Source: Unio delphinus | Taxonomy: Eukaryota > Mollusca > Bivalvia > Unionida > Unionidae | Assembly: GCA_029339505.1 (NCBI GenBank) | Contig: JAQISU010000182.1 | Span: 1,119,001 to 1,183,000 of the forward strand | Length of the DNA: 64,000 nucleotides | Reading direction: 5' to 3' | In this document: positions 47,542 to 56,416 of the stretch, piece by piece | Numbering within the stretch: the stretch's first letter is position 1 | How the letters are laid out: each line of letters begins with the position of its first letter | Made by a program: the position numbers and the translations under genes | The notes under the pieces: model-generated | Database searches by the model: none | What the model was told of the DNA's origin: nothing | The model's input: the letters and a program-made list of their open reading frames with translations, nothing else

Positions 47542-48035
47542 TAGACATAACTAAATTGAACTTTTTGTCCCGTCCTTTTTGAAATAGCCGATCGATAAAT
47601 CCCCTCTGCAACAAATCGTACTGAGGGTGAACAAATATCGAAATGCCTACCGGCGCTGGTTATTGATTGAAATATTTTTTCTTCGTTAGTTATCGTATTC
47701 AAAGATTTCACAGGTCTCTTCCCAACCGTTTTGCATTTTCCAGTCTTTCCTCGTTTGGTATTCTCACTTTGAGTAACAGCCTGCAGATTTGATAAAGAAT
47801 TGTTTTTCGGATTAGAATCCTTGTGATCAATGACAGAATCATCCTCGATCAATCCATAAAAACATTCAAATGCGAAACGATGATTGAGATAAGTTTTCTT
47901 CCCAACAGTAAACATGAAGTACCCTTGATTATTCACAGCACCAACTGATTTCTTCAGTCTACAGTGTCTTACAACACCATCACTGGATGCTTCATAATTT
48001 GTAATCAAGGGATGGTGTCTGAATTCTTGGTTCAT
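47541..48035 (-). CDS. HNH homing endonuclease with NUMOD-type domains
   Basis: 164 codons, intact, ATG at 48035. The N-terminus (ITNYEASSDGVVRHCRLKK) fits a NUMOD4-type module. The HNH core reads LNHRFAFECFY ... VIDHKDSNPKNNSLSNLQAV, with the metal-binding/catalytic His in the DHKD segment and conserved Asn in NN-L-NL. The C-terminus (IFQSITSAGRHFDICSPSVR) fits a NUMOD1-type helix-turn-helix DNA-binding repeat. Such enzymes are usually free-standing or intron-borne selfish genes of phages and large DNA viruses. Here the gene is part of the minus-strand cluster and overlaps the next gene by one base, so it may be domesticated or a hitchhiker. Confidence 0.88.
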   Translation of the reverse strand: MNQEFRHHPLITNYEASSDGVVRHCRLKKSVGAVNNQGYFMFTVGKKTYLNHRFAFECFYGLIEDDSVIDHKDSNPKNNSLSNLQAVTQSENTKRGKTGKCKTVGKRPVKSLNTITNEEKIFQSITSAGRHFDICSPSVRFVAEGIYRSAISKRTGQKVQFSYV

Positions 48036-48049
48036 TCGTATACATAATA

Positions 48050-48441
48050 CTATTGTTTGTCTAATTCATTGTTTAGTTTAATGATAAATCTTTCGCTGTA
48101 GTCTTGAGGAGTTCTTATGATTTTGTCAGGGACGTTGTCGCTGACAGTATCAGGGTCAAAGACTTTATCAGGGTCATAATTTCTGATTGATTGTCCATTT
48201 TTTATTCTTTTATCATAATAACGCTTCAACTCCCTGTATCGCTTTCCACCGCAATTCAAACACAACTGAGATTTTCCCCTAACCCAACCCCCCATCGTAT
48301 GCAGGGTAACGGACCAAGGCTTCCACGTCGAAAGCTTTGCATATGATACCCACAAAACTCATTTCTGCATGATTTGTTACACGGGGTAACTGATCCAATC
48401 ATAAGCCACTTGCAGTGATTCATTATATATAAATTCTTCAT
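48050..48441 (-). pseudogene. Cysteine-rich (zinc-binding) small protein, split by a frameshift
   Basis: The 5' frame (48441 to about 48290) carries HCKWLMIGSVTPCNKSCRNE and FCGYHMQSFRRG, with a Cys/His pattern suited to zinc binding. The 3' frame (about 48300 to 48050) continues with SQLCLNCGGKRYRELKRYYD and an acidic tail. The switch falls near the C6 run at about 48288-48294, so a homopolymer error is possible. I associate this Cys-rich/RYxELKRYY pattern with a small protein common in animal Mavericks; its function is unknown. Its start is 24 bp from the divergent polymerase start. Confidence 0.65.
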
Positions 48442-48465
48442 TTAAATGCTTGTTTTAATTATAGC

Positions 48466-51236
48466 ATGAGGGAATTAAGGAGAACGCCTTCGAAAAATGC
48501 TGAATTCAATGCTGATAAGGAGTTTAAAAGATTATTGAAAATTAGTTCTAAATTTAATCTCGATAAACCAAAAAAACGTCCAATAGACGGAAACATGAAA
48601 GAGTTTAAGAGATTATTGAAGATTAATCCTAAATTTAATCTCGATAAACCCAAAAAACGTAACAAGAGATTATTAAAAATTAATCTCAAACGTCCAAGAG
48701 ACGGAAACATGAAAGAGTTTAAGAGATTATTAAAAATTAATCCTAAATTTAATCTCGATAAACCCAAAAAACGTAACAAAATTAATCCTAAAATTAATCT
48801 CAAACGTCCAAGAGACGGAAACATGAAAGAGTTTAAGAGATTATTAAAAATTAATCCTAAATTTAATCTCGATAAACCCAAAAAACGTCCAAGAGACGGA
48901 AACATGAAAGAGTTTAAGAGATTATTAAAAATTAATCCTAAATTTAATCTCGATAAACCAAAAAAACGTAACAAAATTAATCCTAAATTTAATCTCGATA
49001 AACCAAAAAAACGTTTAATAGACGGAAACATGAAAGAGTTTAAGAGATTATTAAAAATTAATCCTAAATTTAATCTCGATAAACCAAAAAAAACGTCCAA
49101 GAGATTACCCTGGAAAGATGCTCAATTCAATCTCGATATAGTTTCTAATACACCAAAGAATACAATTCTTGATAAAGCCATGATTAGTAAAATCAGAGAC
49201 TGTTTTAATGAATTCAAGCGTGATGGAGCATCTTATTGTTGGTCAACATTTCGAATTGATGGTGTTGTTGATGCTACCATGACTGATGAAAAAGCAGCAG
49301 TGATAATTTCACGTGTTGGGGAAAAAAGGTATTTTTTCCGAATAAAATTCATTATCGAAGTCGATGGCAAATGGATTATTAGGGATAAATTTGAACCAAT
49401 CCTCAAGAATAAAAAAGCTGTCATTGTGAGTAGAGATTCCAAACCAGGAATTCTAACCGGCATTGACAAACCATACTACGAAAGATCTTATACCGTAACA
49501 GCAATGGTTTATGGGATATATCCGTTAAATGATAAACCCGATATCGCAAAACTAGCTCCTATGAAATATTCTAGTTCACTGAATTGCGCGGCAACACGGG
49601 TAATGGAACACTTCACAAATGCATCCCGAGGAAATAAACTAACTGATCTGCGACGTAGGAAAATAACCGAATGGGAACTGACAGTGAAACAGCATGGTGC
49701 AAAAATTTCTGATATAGCTAAATTAGAAGCATCATTAAAATTCCCAATATCAGTAACAACAATAACCGGAGAAGTATTATACGAACCGAAATATCAATCG
49801 CGAGGAGCTCCAATACAGATTATTGATCATAACAAACACGCGTGGACACCTGCGGTAACAGTATTTCCACGAGAACGAACCGTGAAATATATCCCCCCGG
49901 AATTTTCCCGGGATGTTTTCTATGAAGAGAAATTATTCGATGCTATTCATGCGTTGTGTAAAGATGATCCTGTGTCAGTGTGGTTACTTAGAAGTGATGA
50001 AGATCCCGAAATAGGATTCGATCAATTTGTAAGACCAAATGGTGAATTATATCGCATTGAAGAATTAGATAACAGAATGAGAAAAATCGCTAGTGATTTT
50101 TCACCGGAGAGTTTCCATGAAAAACTACTCACGGATAGTTTTACTATTCCATCAGTGGTAGCTCACTTCGCAAGAGAAAAAAACTCATGGCGTCCAACAC
50201 GAAGTGATTTTCTCGAGGATGTTAAATTGAGTTGCGTCGAATTTAGTCATAGAGGACTGTGGAATACGAAATACTCACGTGATGGTATGATTTCAATTGA
50301 TATATCCGCGTGTTATCCCGGAAGTTTTCTCGGGTATGGGAATGTGCTGAGTACTTCAAACGATTTGGACATCCCACGCATGAAATGACTCGTGTTGCGA
50401 TTAATGGACCATTGCCTGATTTTGATTTAACCGGATTCGCTCGTGTGATATCATTTGAATTAGCTACAGGATTACATCCGTGTAGTTATGTTTGGCTCGG
50501 TAGACACCTATCTGAAAAGGCCTGGATGCCAATAGTGCTATTGAGATATATGATTGATTGTGGTATGCTAATATCGTTGATTGTTTCCGAGGCTATTATA
50601 TGCTATCGAGCTCAGAAAGAAGTTTGGCTACCACAACCCGATCTAGATAGAATAATCAGCGAACAGCGAAAACAATTCCCTGATTTCAATGAAGAACAAA
50701 TCATGAATCGGTCTAAGAAGTTATTTGAAATTAAAAAAGAACAAGCAAAAGATTTTAGACGAAGAATAATCGGTAAATTTACCCAGGGTGGACGATACGA
50801 CAATGCAAAATATTCTTCGCGGTTGATTATAGATATCGCTGAATACGATTTTATTGTAACGGATTTAATGAAACAGGGAAAACTTGTATCCCGTAAGGAT
50901 GCTTTTCTATCCAATGGTGAGAAAATGGGTACGGTTGTTACCTACTGTGATGGATATAATTCCCAGTATACACATTTGAGAAGTTCAATGCTAGCCTATG
51001 CTTCTATTAATCTATTTTCGATGATAAATAGATTTCCTAATACCGCTGTTAGAGTGGCCACTGATTCGATGTATATACACAATAAGTACAAATCAGCTAT
51101 AGCGGCATTCACAGATCCCGAAGAAAATTGGGGGCGTTGGCGATTTAAAAAGGAGATGCTACATGAGTATTGTGAATCGGCAGACGTTGCCATGGATGAT
51201 AAATATCTTTGTTGTAACCGAATTGAAATTCAATAA
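48466..51236 (+). pseudogene. Protein-primed-type DNA polymerase B, frameshifted
   Basis: Replicative polymerase of the element. The first frame (48466-50388, ATG at 48466) has residues 1-17 unique. A lysine-rich repeat region follows (about 18-210), made of 5-6 copies of a 27-29-aa unit (GNMKEFKRLLKINPKFNLDK) with shorter partial units. Then comes a unique N-terminal domain, and finally motif A DISACYPGSF at 50299-50328. The remainder continues in another frame (about 50340-51236): a HPTHEMTRVAINGPLP block, a possible motif B (RRIIGKFTQGG) and motif C with ATDSM near 51057-51071. The frames switch at about 50336-50345, consistent with a 1-bp loss. An in-frame TAA at 51234-51236 separates it from the helicase. 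I could not identify exonuclease motifs with confidence. Confidence 0.88.
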
Positions 51237-52530
51237 GAATTTTCTAATGCACCACCGGTATCTGATCCAGTATGTAGATACAAGACAGTTTATTTAAACG
51301 GTTGTGGTGGGTCAGGAAAGACAACTCGTGCAATTGAATTATTTCGTCGGTCAACCATGATTGTGTTAACACCGACTCACAGACTCGCCAGAGAGATGAT
51401 ACAGCGAGGGGTAAATGCCTGTACTTACCATAGTTTCTTTCGATGGAAGGGTGACAAATGGACTCCTGAGCGTATGGGTGATAAATTCATTCCTGAAATC
51501 ATAATTTAGGATGAAATATGCACAGTGTCATTAGATGTATTACAAACATTTCTCGAGTGGTTGTTAAACAAAAACACAAAAGTCGTCATGTGCGGTGATC
51601 ACGGCCAACCACCACCATTTGTCGGTGCATCTCCACATGAATGGCTAAGGGGTTTTGTAGACTATTATGAAGAAATTACCACTGATTATAGATCAATTGA
51701 TGAACGATTACGAGAATTCAAAGCGCTAATTAGATTACAACCGGATAGAATGCCAATGCGAAATAGCGCGTGAAGTGATTTCAGAAACTCCAATGAATGA
51801 TTTCTGGGAAACATGGAGACCAAATAATTTGATAATTGCAAGTAGAAAAATAGTCAGGGACACACTTCAGATGAAGTTATTTGAATTGCATAAAGAAAAA
51901 TTTGCAACGCTTCCAGTACCCCTTTGTTATAGGCCATCGGATACACGAAAACAGAATATTGAAGTTGATATTCCAGGACAGAGTGAAAAACAAATTCTCG
52001 TATTAAATGATATTGTGCTGGTTGATATCAATGTCGTTGAAGATGCATTGCGTGCTAATAAATCCCCGTGGACGCTAGGATACGCAGCAACAATACATTC
52101 TTCACAGGGATTGACTATATCGGATACAATTGTTTGGATGGTGGATAATCGCATTGAATGGTCGAATTTAGTCTATCTCGCAGTATCCAGAGTACGAAAA
52201 ATAAATCAACTTCGAAGAATTGTTTTCGATGATAATGACACCACAATAAATGATATTGATGTTAAAATTATTGATAAAAAACTCTCAGGTTACAAACAAC
52301 AGGACAAAAAAAAACAACGAGAATTTGATATTGATGCTGAATTAATAATTACGCTGAAGAAACAACAGAATAATCACTGCGCGAGTTGCAATTGTATAAT
52401 GCGTTGGCAGTATTCGGATAAGGATCCTCGCCAATTCACCGTAGACAGAAAAAATAACAATCTCGGTCAAGTCAGAAACAATGTGATGTTGACTTGTCTT
52501 GAGTGCAATAGACGCAACGGTGCTAGTTAA
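51237..52530 (+). pseudogene. SF1 helicase with C-terminal HNH-like zinc module
   Basis: Begins in the same frame as the polymerase directly after its TAA, and has no ATG before the ATPase motif, so it was probably the C-terminal part of a polymerase-helicase fusion. Helicase motifs in order: Walker A GCGGSGKTT (51300-51326), Ia TPTHRLAREM, TYHSFF, DEIC (motif II, directly after an in-frame TAG at 51507-51509), III CGDHGQPPPF, TTDYRS, then in a second frame YAATIHSSQGLT (V) and YLAVSRVR (VI). This pattern fits the Pif1/RecD-like SF1B group. The frame changes near 51772. The last ~60 residues carry CASC ... TVDRKNNN ... NVMLTCLECNRRNG, an HNH/zinc-type module, possibly with a non-standard first His. 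Confidence 0.85.
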
Positions 52531-52631
52531 GACCATGCGGTGGCAATTGAGTATCCTCGGGAATTACCTGTAGTTGTTGTCGAGTAAAACCCCGCTGAGG
52601 GGCAGTTGAATCCAGTTTATAGACTGGAGGT

Positions 52632-53468
52632 CTACCATCTAGATCGTGTTATACTAGATATCTTGTGTGCAGTAACACTCCAAATAGGATCAGTAGCCCT
52701 TTTTCTACCCCCTTCAAGCTCTCCTGGTTCATATAAATACCTAACAGTGACATTACTACCAAGAATTGGTTCTTTAAAATCTTTTTGTGGTTGTACGGGT
52801 ATAGACTTCTTTTTAATAGCGTTGCTAGGTTTCATGGTGATTGTTCTAGTAATCTCGTTATTCAGTGCAGTAATCACAGATGGTAATCTTTTAACCCATT
52901 CACGGGATCTTTTTTCTTGGATGAATTCTTTTGCGTATTGATATCCAAATAACCGCTCAGCAATCGTCCGATTAAATCGTTCTACAATGGCCTGATCGCG
53001 ATGTAGCGCAGTATGCCCTCGTCGTATGGTGACATTATGATGTTTCATTGTAGATAACACTGCACCCTGAAATTCCTTGCCAGGATCAACCTGCAATAGA
53101 TTTGGCCAGTGCAGAGGACCTCGTCGATAAATCCTTTCAAATGCAGAAGCGACTTCAGTGGCTGATTTTGTTTTTAACGGTTCTGCTTCTTTGTATCGAC
53201 TTGCAATATCAACTACGGTTAAAGCGTATTTGTAACCACGATCATGTGGCAGAAATAATATATCAGCCTGATGAACTTCATTGGGAGCGGTCACATCAAA
53301 ATGCGAGAAATTAATCTGTTTAGGCGGTGGTAGATAAATTTGCCATAGTGCCTGTTTGGATAACCAATTAGCCGCAGTGGTTTTTTTCACTTTTGCAGCG
53401 CTAGCGAGTTTATGGACTGCTGATTTACCCCTCCAGTATCCTCTTGGGGAATAATAAATTGATTCCAT
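52632..53468 (-). CDS. Retroviral-type DDE integrase of Maverick
   Basis: About 278 codons, intact. The start is the ATG at 53468 (MESIYYSPRGYWRG); a longer frame begins with GTG at 53486, unlikely in a eukaryote. An N-terminal HTH-like/H-C region (about 10-45, with AAKVKKTTAANWLSKQALW) is followed by the catalytic core with Asp in HQADILFLPHD, Asp in LLQVDPGKEF and Glu in QAIVERFNRTIAERLF, the D,D-35-E triad. The C-terminal part has an SH3-like segment (GSNVTVRYLYEPGEL). It inserts the element DNA into the genome. The start is 4 bp beyond the PLA2 stop, so the two genes are probably co-expressed. Confidence 0.93.
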   Translation of the reverse strand: MESIYYSPRGYWRGKSAVHKLASAAKVKKTTAANWLSKQALWQIYLPPPKQINFSHFDVTAPNEVHQADILFLPHDRGYKYALTVVDIASRYKEAEPLKTKSATEVASAFERIYRRGPLHWPNLLQVDPGKEFQGAVLSTMKHHNVTIRRGHTALHRDQAIVERFNRTIAERLFGYQYAKEFIQEKRSREWVKRLPSVITALNNEITRTITMKPSNAIKKKSIPVQPQKDFKEPILGSNVTVRYLYEPGELEGGRKRATDPIWSVTAHKISSITRSRW

Positions 53469-53472
53469 ATTA

Positions 53473-54011
53473 TTAATTACCGGCACCTAACATCAATTTA
53501 CTTTTCATAGCCGATTTTATTAAAAAGGAAGCCAATTTTTCTTTGAAGGATTTATCAGGAATAGCATTTAACGCATGAATTAATTTCACATCTGCTAGAT
53601 GCCTGTGTTGCAGATTGCTGCTTTTATAAGCAACATCATGAAGGTGACAGGCCTTATCAATGGCGTTTATTGGTTCTTCACCGGGGTTGGGTTGATTTTG
53701 ATTATTGAGTCTGATATCAAGTCTGGTTCCCGGTCTACAGTAGCTATATCCTGGAAGGTGCTTTTCTCCTGGGTACTTTGCCCATGGGGTTCCAGGAAGT
53801 TTTGCCAATTTGGCTGCGATATCACCTCCTCGTTTTTTTTTAAAACATCTCTGAATTGTAAAATCTTTGATTTTGTAGAAACAAATCTGAACTTTTTAAT
53901 ACCACATGTTGCACATCTACCAGTAAGTGCTGATCTGTTATTTTTAGTTGTAACCGTCGTCACATCATTTGTGCTAGTACGCGTTTTACACTTCATACAA
54001 TATAGATCCAT
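53473..54011 (-). pseudogene. Zinc-ribbon / phospholipase A2 protein, frameshifted
   Basis: The 5' frame starts at ATG 54011 with a zinc ribbon (CMKCKTRT ... LTGRCATCGIKKFRFV) and a linker. The 3' frame (ending 53473) holds a parvovirus-VP1-like PLA2: a PWAKYPGEKHLPGYSYC lead, the calcium-loop region YCRPGTRL, and the catalytic helix INAIDKACHLHDVAYK with the His-Asp pair. The frames change inside an A9 run (minus strand) at about 53834-53842, a likely slippage or sequencing-error site. In related proteins the loop reads YxGPG; here the Gly is replaced by Arg, which may weaken calcium binding. Virion PLA2 is thought to breach endosomal membranes in parvoviruses; a similar role here is inference. 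Confidence 0.85.
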
Positions 54012-54016
54012 AATTT
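54012..54016. promoter_or_regulatory. 5-bp gap between divergent start codons
   Basis: The zinc-ribbon/PLA2 gene starts at 54011 (minus) and the ATPase gene at 54017 (plus), leaving 5 bp between the two ATGs. Each gene's promoter or leader must therefore lie within the other's coding sequence. Confidence 0.6.
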
Positions 54017-54688
54017 ATGTATAGAGATATGGATATAATTGATTTTTCAGCGACTAAAACAAGAGAACCAGTTAAGCATCATGCAGTGCTACCAAACTCT
54101 ATCCGGATGATTATAATCGGGCCATCTGGATCCGGTAAAACGCAATTGTTGCTCAATTTAATAATGAGATGGATGACGTGGGATAAGTTGTATTTAGTTG
54201 CCCCTAGCGTAGATGATCAACGATGTTATGAAGTGTTAAAGGATTTTAACGACAATGCATCAGAAATTAAGGGTGAGAACGCCATTGAATTTATAACCGA
54301 TATCGATGAAGCACCGAGTATTGATGATATTGATGGAGATATTAACAATTTAGTCGTATACGACGATATAATGTTAGATAAGCAAAAAAATCCTGCTAGG
54401 ATCTTTTCCAGAGGCAGGCATAAAAACACTGACGTGATATATGTCACTCAACGCTACACTCAGGTTCCAAAAGTCATCAGAGATAACTGCAATATTCTTG
54501 CTGTATTCAACGGAGTTGATACTCATACTCTTAGAAATATATGGCAGACATGGTGCTCTGATATGGACTTCAATCAATTAAAAAATTTCTTTAGTCATGC
54601 TCAGTCGACTCCGCACGGATTCGCAACAATAAATTTGCATGATCCTCGGACACGATATCGTATCGGACTTGATCAAATATTCGGTTAA
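54017..54688 (+). CDS. Genome-packaging ATPase (FtsK/HerA, A32-like)
   Basis: 223 codons, intact, ATG at 54017. Walker A reads IIGPSGSGKTQLL (residues about 33-45). Walker B is NLVVYDDIM, followed by SRGRHKNTDVIYVTQRYTQV, a sensor-like block (Gln in VTQRY), and the arginine-rich end. It belongs to the A32/HerA-FtsK packaging ATPases that pump DNA into preformed capsids in Polintons, virophages and NCLDVs. The final seven codons and the stop lie inside the extended right terminal repeat. Being complete, it is one of the better-preserved genes of the element. Confidence 0.93.
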   Translation: MYRDMDIIDFSATKTREPVKHHAVLPNSIRMIIIGPSGSGKTQLLLNLIMRWMTWDKLYLVAPSVDDQRCYEVLKDFNDNASEIKGENAIEFITDIDEAPSIDDIDGDINNLVVYDDIMLDKQKNPARIFSRGRHKNTDVIYVTQRYTQVPKVIRDNCNILAVFNGVDTHTLRNIWQTWCSDMDFNQLKNFFSHAQSTPHGFATINLHDPRTRYRIGLDQIFG

Positions 54689-54958
54689 AATCATTTCTTA
54701 TTTTTTGTTAACCCAGAACTGAAAGTTCTAGCAGCAGAGAGGGTGATGACCACATCGTTGCGAGTAAAATTGATTAAAAAATCGTAAAATCTCCGTTTTT
54801 GCAAAAATGGAGACTTTTTTTTTGGTTAAATGAGATTTCGTTGGAAGCCTTATATTTTGTTCGAAAACGTGGTCTGTAAGCCTTATTTTGCTCGAAAACG
54901 TTATCTGGAAGCCTTATTTTTGCTCGAAAAGGGTGGTCTGTTCACCCTCTCTGCTGCT
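54665..54958 (-). repeat. Right terminal inverted repeat of Maverick
   Basis: Mirror of 40503-40791. The strict repeat is 54687-54958; similarity resumes after a 3-bp gap through 54665-54686 and so includes the last seven codons of the packaging ATPase gene. The nested 17-bp inverted copy lies at 54730-54746. Confidence 0.95.
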
Positions 54959-55119
54959 TCATACGAATACTTGTACACAGCACACTAAAATCCCTCACGT
55001 ATAATCATACAACGCTTGTACACAGCACACTAAAATCCCTCACATATAATCATACAACGCTTGTACACAGCACACTAAAATCCCTCACGTATAATCATAC
55101 AACGCTTGTACACAGCAAA
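54959..55119. repeat. Satellite continuing beyond the Maverick
   Basis: Starts with CATACGAATACTTGTACACAG, matching the left flanking satellite, then about three ~43-bp units (CACACTAAAATCCCTCACGT-ATAATCATACAACGCTTGTA). It confirms that the element interrupted the array at 38270-40502. Confidence 0.88.
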
Positions 55120-55347
55120 TGTTGTTTGATGCTTATATGCACTAGCATAATATAAGTCACCACCGAACTGAACTATTTAATTTTCTCGGCATTTCAAATC
55201 ACTACCCCAACAGTATTAAATCAATGTCAAAACTATTGGCCTTGCGATACAGAACATTTCATTTTCAAACTGATTTAAGGAAAAGTAGTCCAAATTACCA
55301 AAGAAACTACAAACAATCATTGAAGGTGCATTATCTTGCTAAATATG
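55120..55347. other. Spacer, no feature seen
   Basis: AT-rich sequence between the satellite remnant and the SINE pair. No supported feature. Confidence 0.4.
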
Positions 55348-55355
55348 CAATACGT

Positions 55356-55620
55356 TGTTGTTGTTGTTGTTGTTGTTGTTGTAGGGTTTAACGCCATTTT
55401 TCAGCACACGATATGCCATAAATGGCGGCCAGTATTATGGGTGGAGGAAGAACGCTAGAAAACCCAGGAAAGAATCACCGTCCCACGGAAAGTTGCTGGC
55501 AAGCTGTCTCACATACTACATTAGGCGAATCTTAGACTCAAACCCACGCAGACAGAGGTGAGATGACAGTGATCCGTAACGGAAATTGCTTTATACCACT
55601 CGGCCACTCGGGACCCTTTA
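55356..55620 (-). mobile_element. tRNA-derived SINE with (CAA)n tail
   Basis: Minus-strand orientation. The 5' end near 55616 reads GGGTCCCGAGTGGCCGAGTG (tRNA-Ser/Leu-like A box), with a B-box-like GGGTTTGAGTCTAAG at about 55525-55540. The body ends with GGCGTTAAACCC and a (CAA)n tail (55356-55383). CAATACGT at both flanks (55348-55355 and 55621-55628) is a probable target-site duplication. Confidence 0.82.
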
Positions 55621-55689
55621 CAATACGTAATTTTATTTCTTGAAAAGCTTATATAGAGAAATTAGCTGGAAAAATCTGTTCTTGTCTCT

Positions 55690-55916
55690 TTTAATTTATA
55701 GCAGTGTTTCAGAACACGAATAGCTATATATGGCGGCTAGTGTATATTGTTGAAGAAAATGTAAAAATGCCCAGTAAGAAACAATGACCATCAGAAAGAT
55801 AATGACAAGCTTTCCCACATACCCACATTGGCCCTTCGTGAAACTCGAACCAATACGGACAGATGTTAGATGACTGATAAAGACGAGCATTAGACCACTC
55901 GGACACTCGTGGGCAC
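55690..55916 (-). mobile_element. Diverged SINE related to the neighbouring copy
   Basis: Aligns by eye with 55356-55616 over its length: tRNA-like head GTGCCCACGAGTGTCCGAGT at 55916, B box GGTTCGAGTTTCACG near 55840-55855, and the body landmark TGGCGGCTAGTGT against TGGCGGCCAGTAT. The tail is missing or decayed. The two copies are in the same orientation about 70 bp apart. Confidence 0.75.
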
Positions 55917-56373
55917 TGCAAACGTTGCCACCCAGTATCTAACGCATGAGCAAACATATATTTGACATAATTCACGTTATCTATTAATCGTTTGGACGTC
56001 ATATCTCGACACACTTTAATGGTGGCTTCCATAATCATTGCATCTCTCCACACACTTGTTTTAGAGACCTTCATAATTTGCAAGATGTTTCATTAAACAT
56101 TATTAATTTGGAATGGGAACTCCTGTTACATTAATCACTTAATTCAGCGTCTGTATACTATTTATCAAGAAGGTCTGATTTCTAAGATTGTACAATAATT
56201 TGTCTCATACATTGTTTTATTTGGTCGCTTCAGTTGCTTTCGCAATTTCCAGTTTGATTGGGGTGAATAGACGTTTAAGAAATATGCCTACATTGCTTAG
56301 GGTGTGCTTACTTCTCAAGATTAATTATAAAATGCAGCTAGTTTTGTTTCGCTAATTTGTATTGTTAATGTTT

Positions 56374-56378
<5 letters not shown>
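55917..56378. other. Spacer, no feature seen
   Basis: AT-rich sequence with no supported feature. Confidence 0.4.

Positions 56379-56414
<36 letters not shown>
56379..56414. repeat. (GA)n microsatellite
   Basis: About 18 GA units. Confidence 0.95.

Positions 56415-56416
<2 letters not shown>

Larger units (their letters stand above)
40503..54958. mobile_element. Maverick/Polinton element, full length, with inactivating lesions
   Basis: A 14,456-bp element bounded by ~272-bp terminal inverted repeats that differ at only about two positions. It carries the complete Polinton core: protein-primed-type DNA polymerase B, retroviral-type integrase, FtsK/HerA-type packaging ATPase, adenain-like cysteine protease, major and minor capsid proteins. 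It adds an SF1 helicase, an HNH homing endonuclease, a zinc-ribbon/PLA2 gene and several small virion-type proteins. Size and content fit the family (typically about 15-20 kb). It sits inside the satellite array, and CATA occurs at both flanks (40499-40502 and 54960-54963). A 5-bp duplication with one mismatch (CCATA/TCATA) is the best target-site call; a clean 6-bp duplication is not seen. Polymerase, helicase, protease, minor virion protein, cysteine-rich protein and PLA2 frames are interrupted, so the copy is not autonomous as read. Confidence 0.96.

Noticed and set aside
48459..49100. 213-codon minus-strand frame opposite the polymerase N-terminus
   Set aside because: Mirror of the lysine-rich repeat; the plus strand continues into a recognisable polymerase, and the minus frame has no motif.
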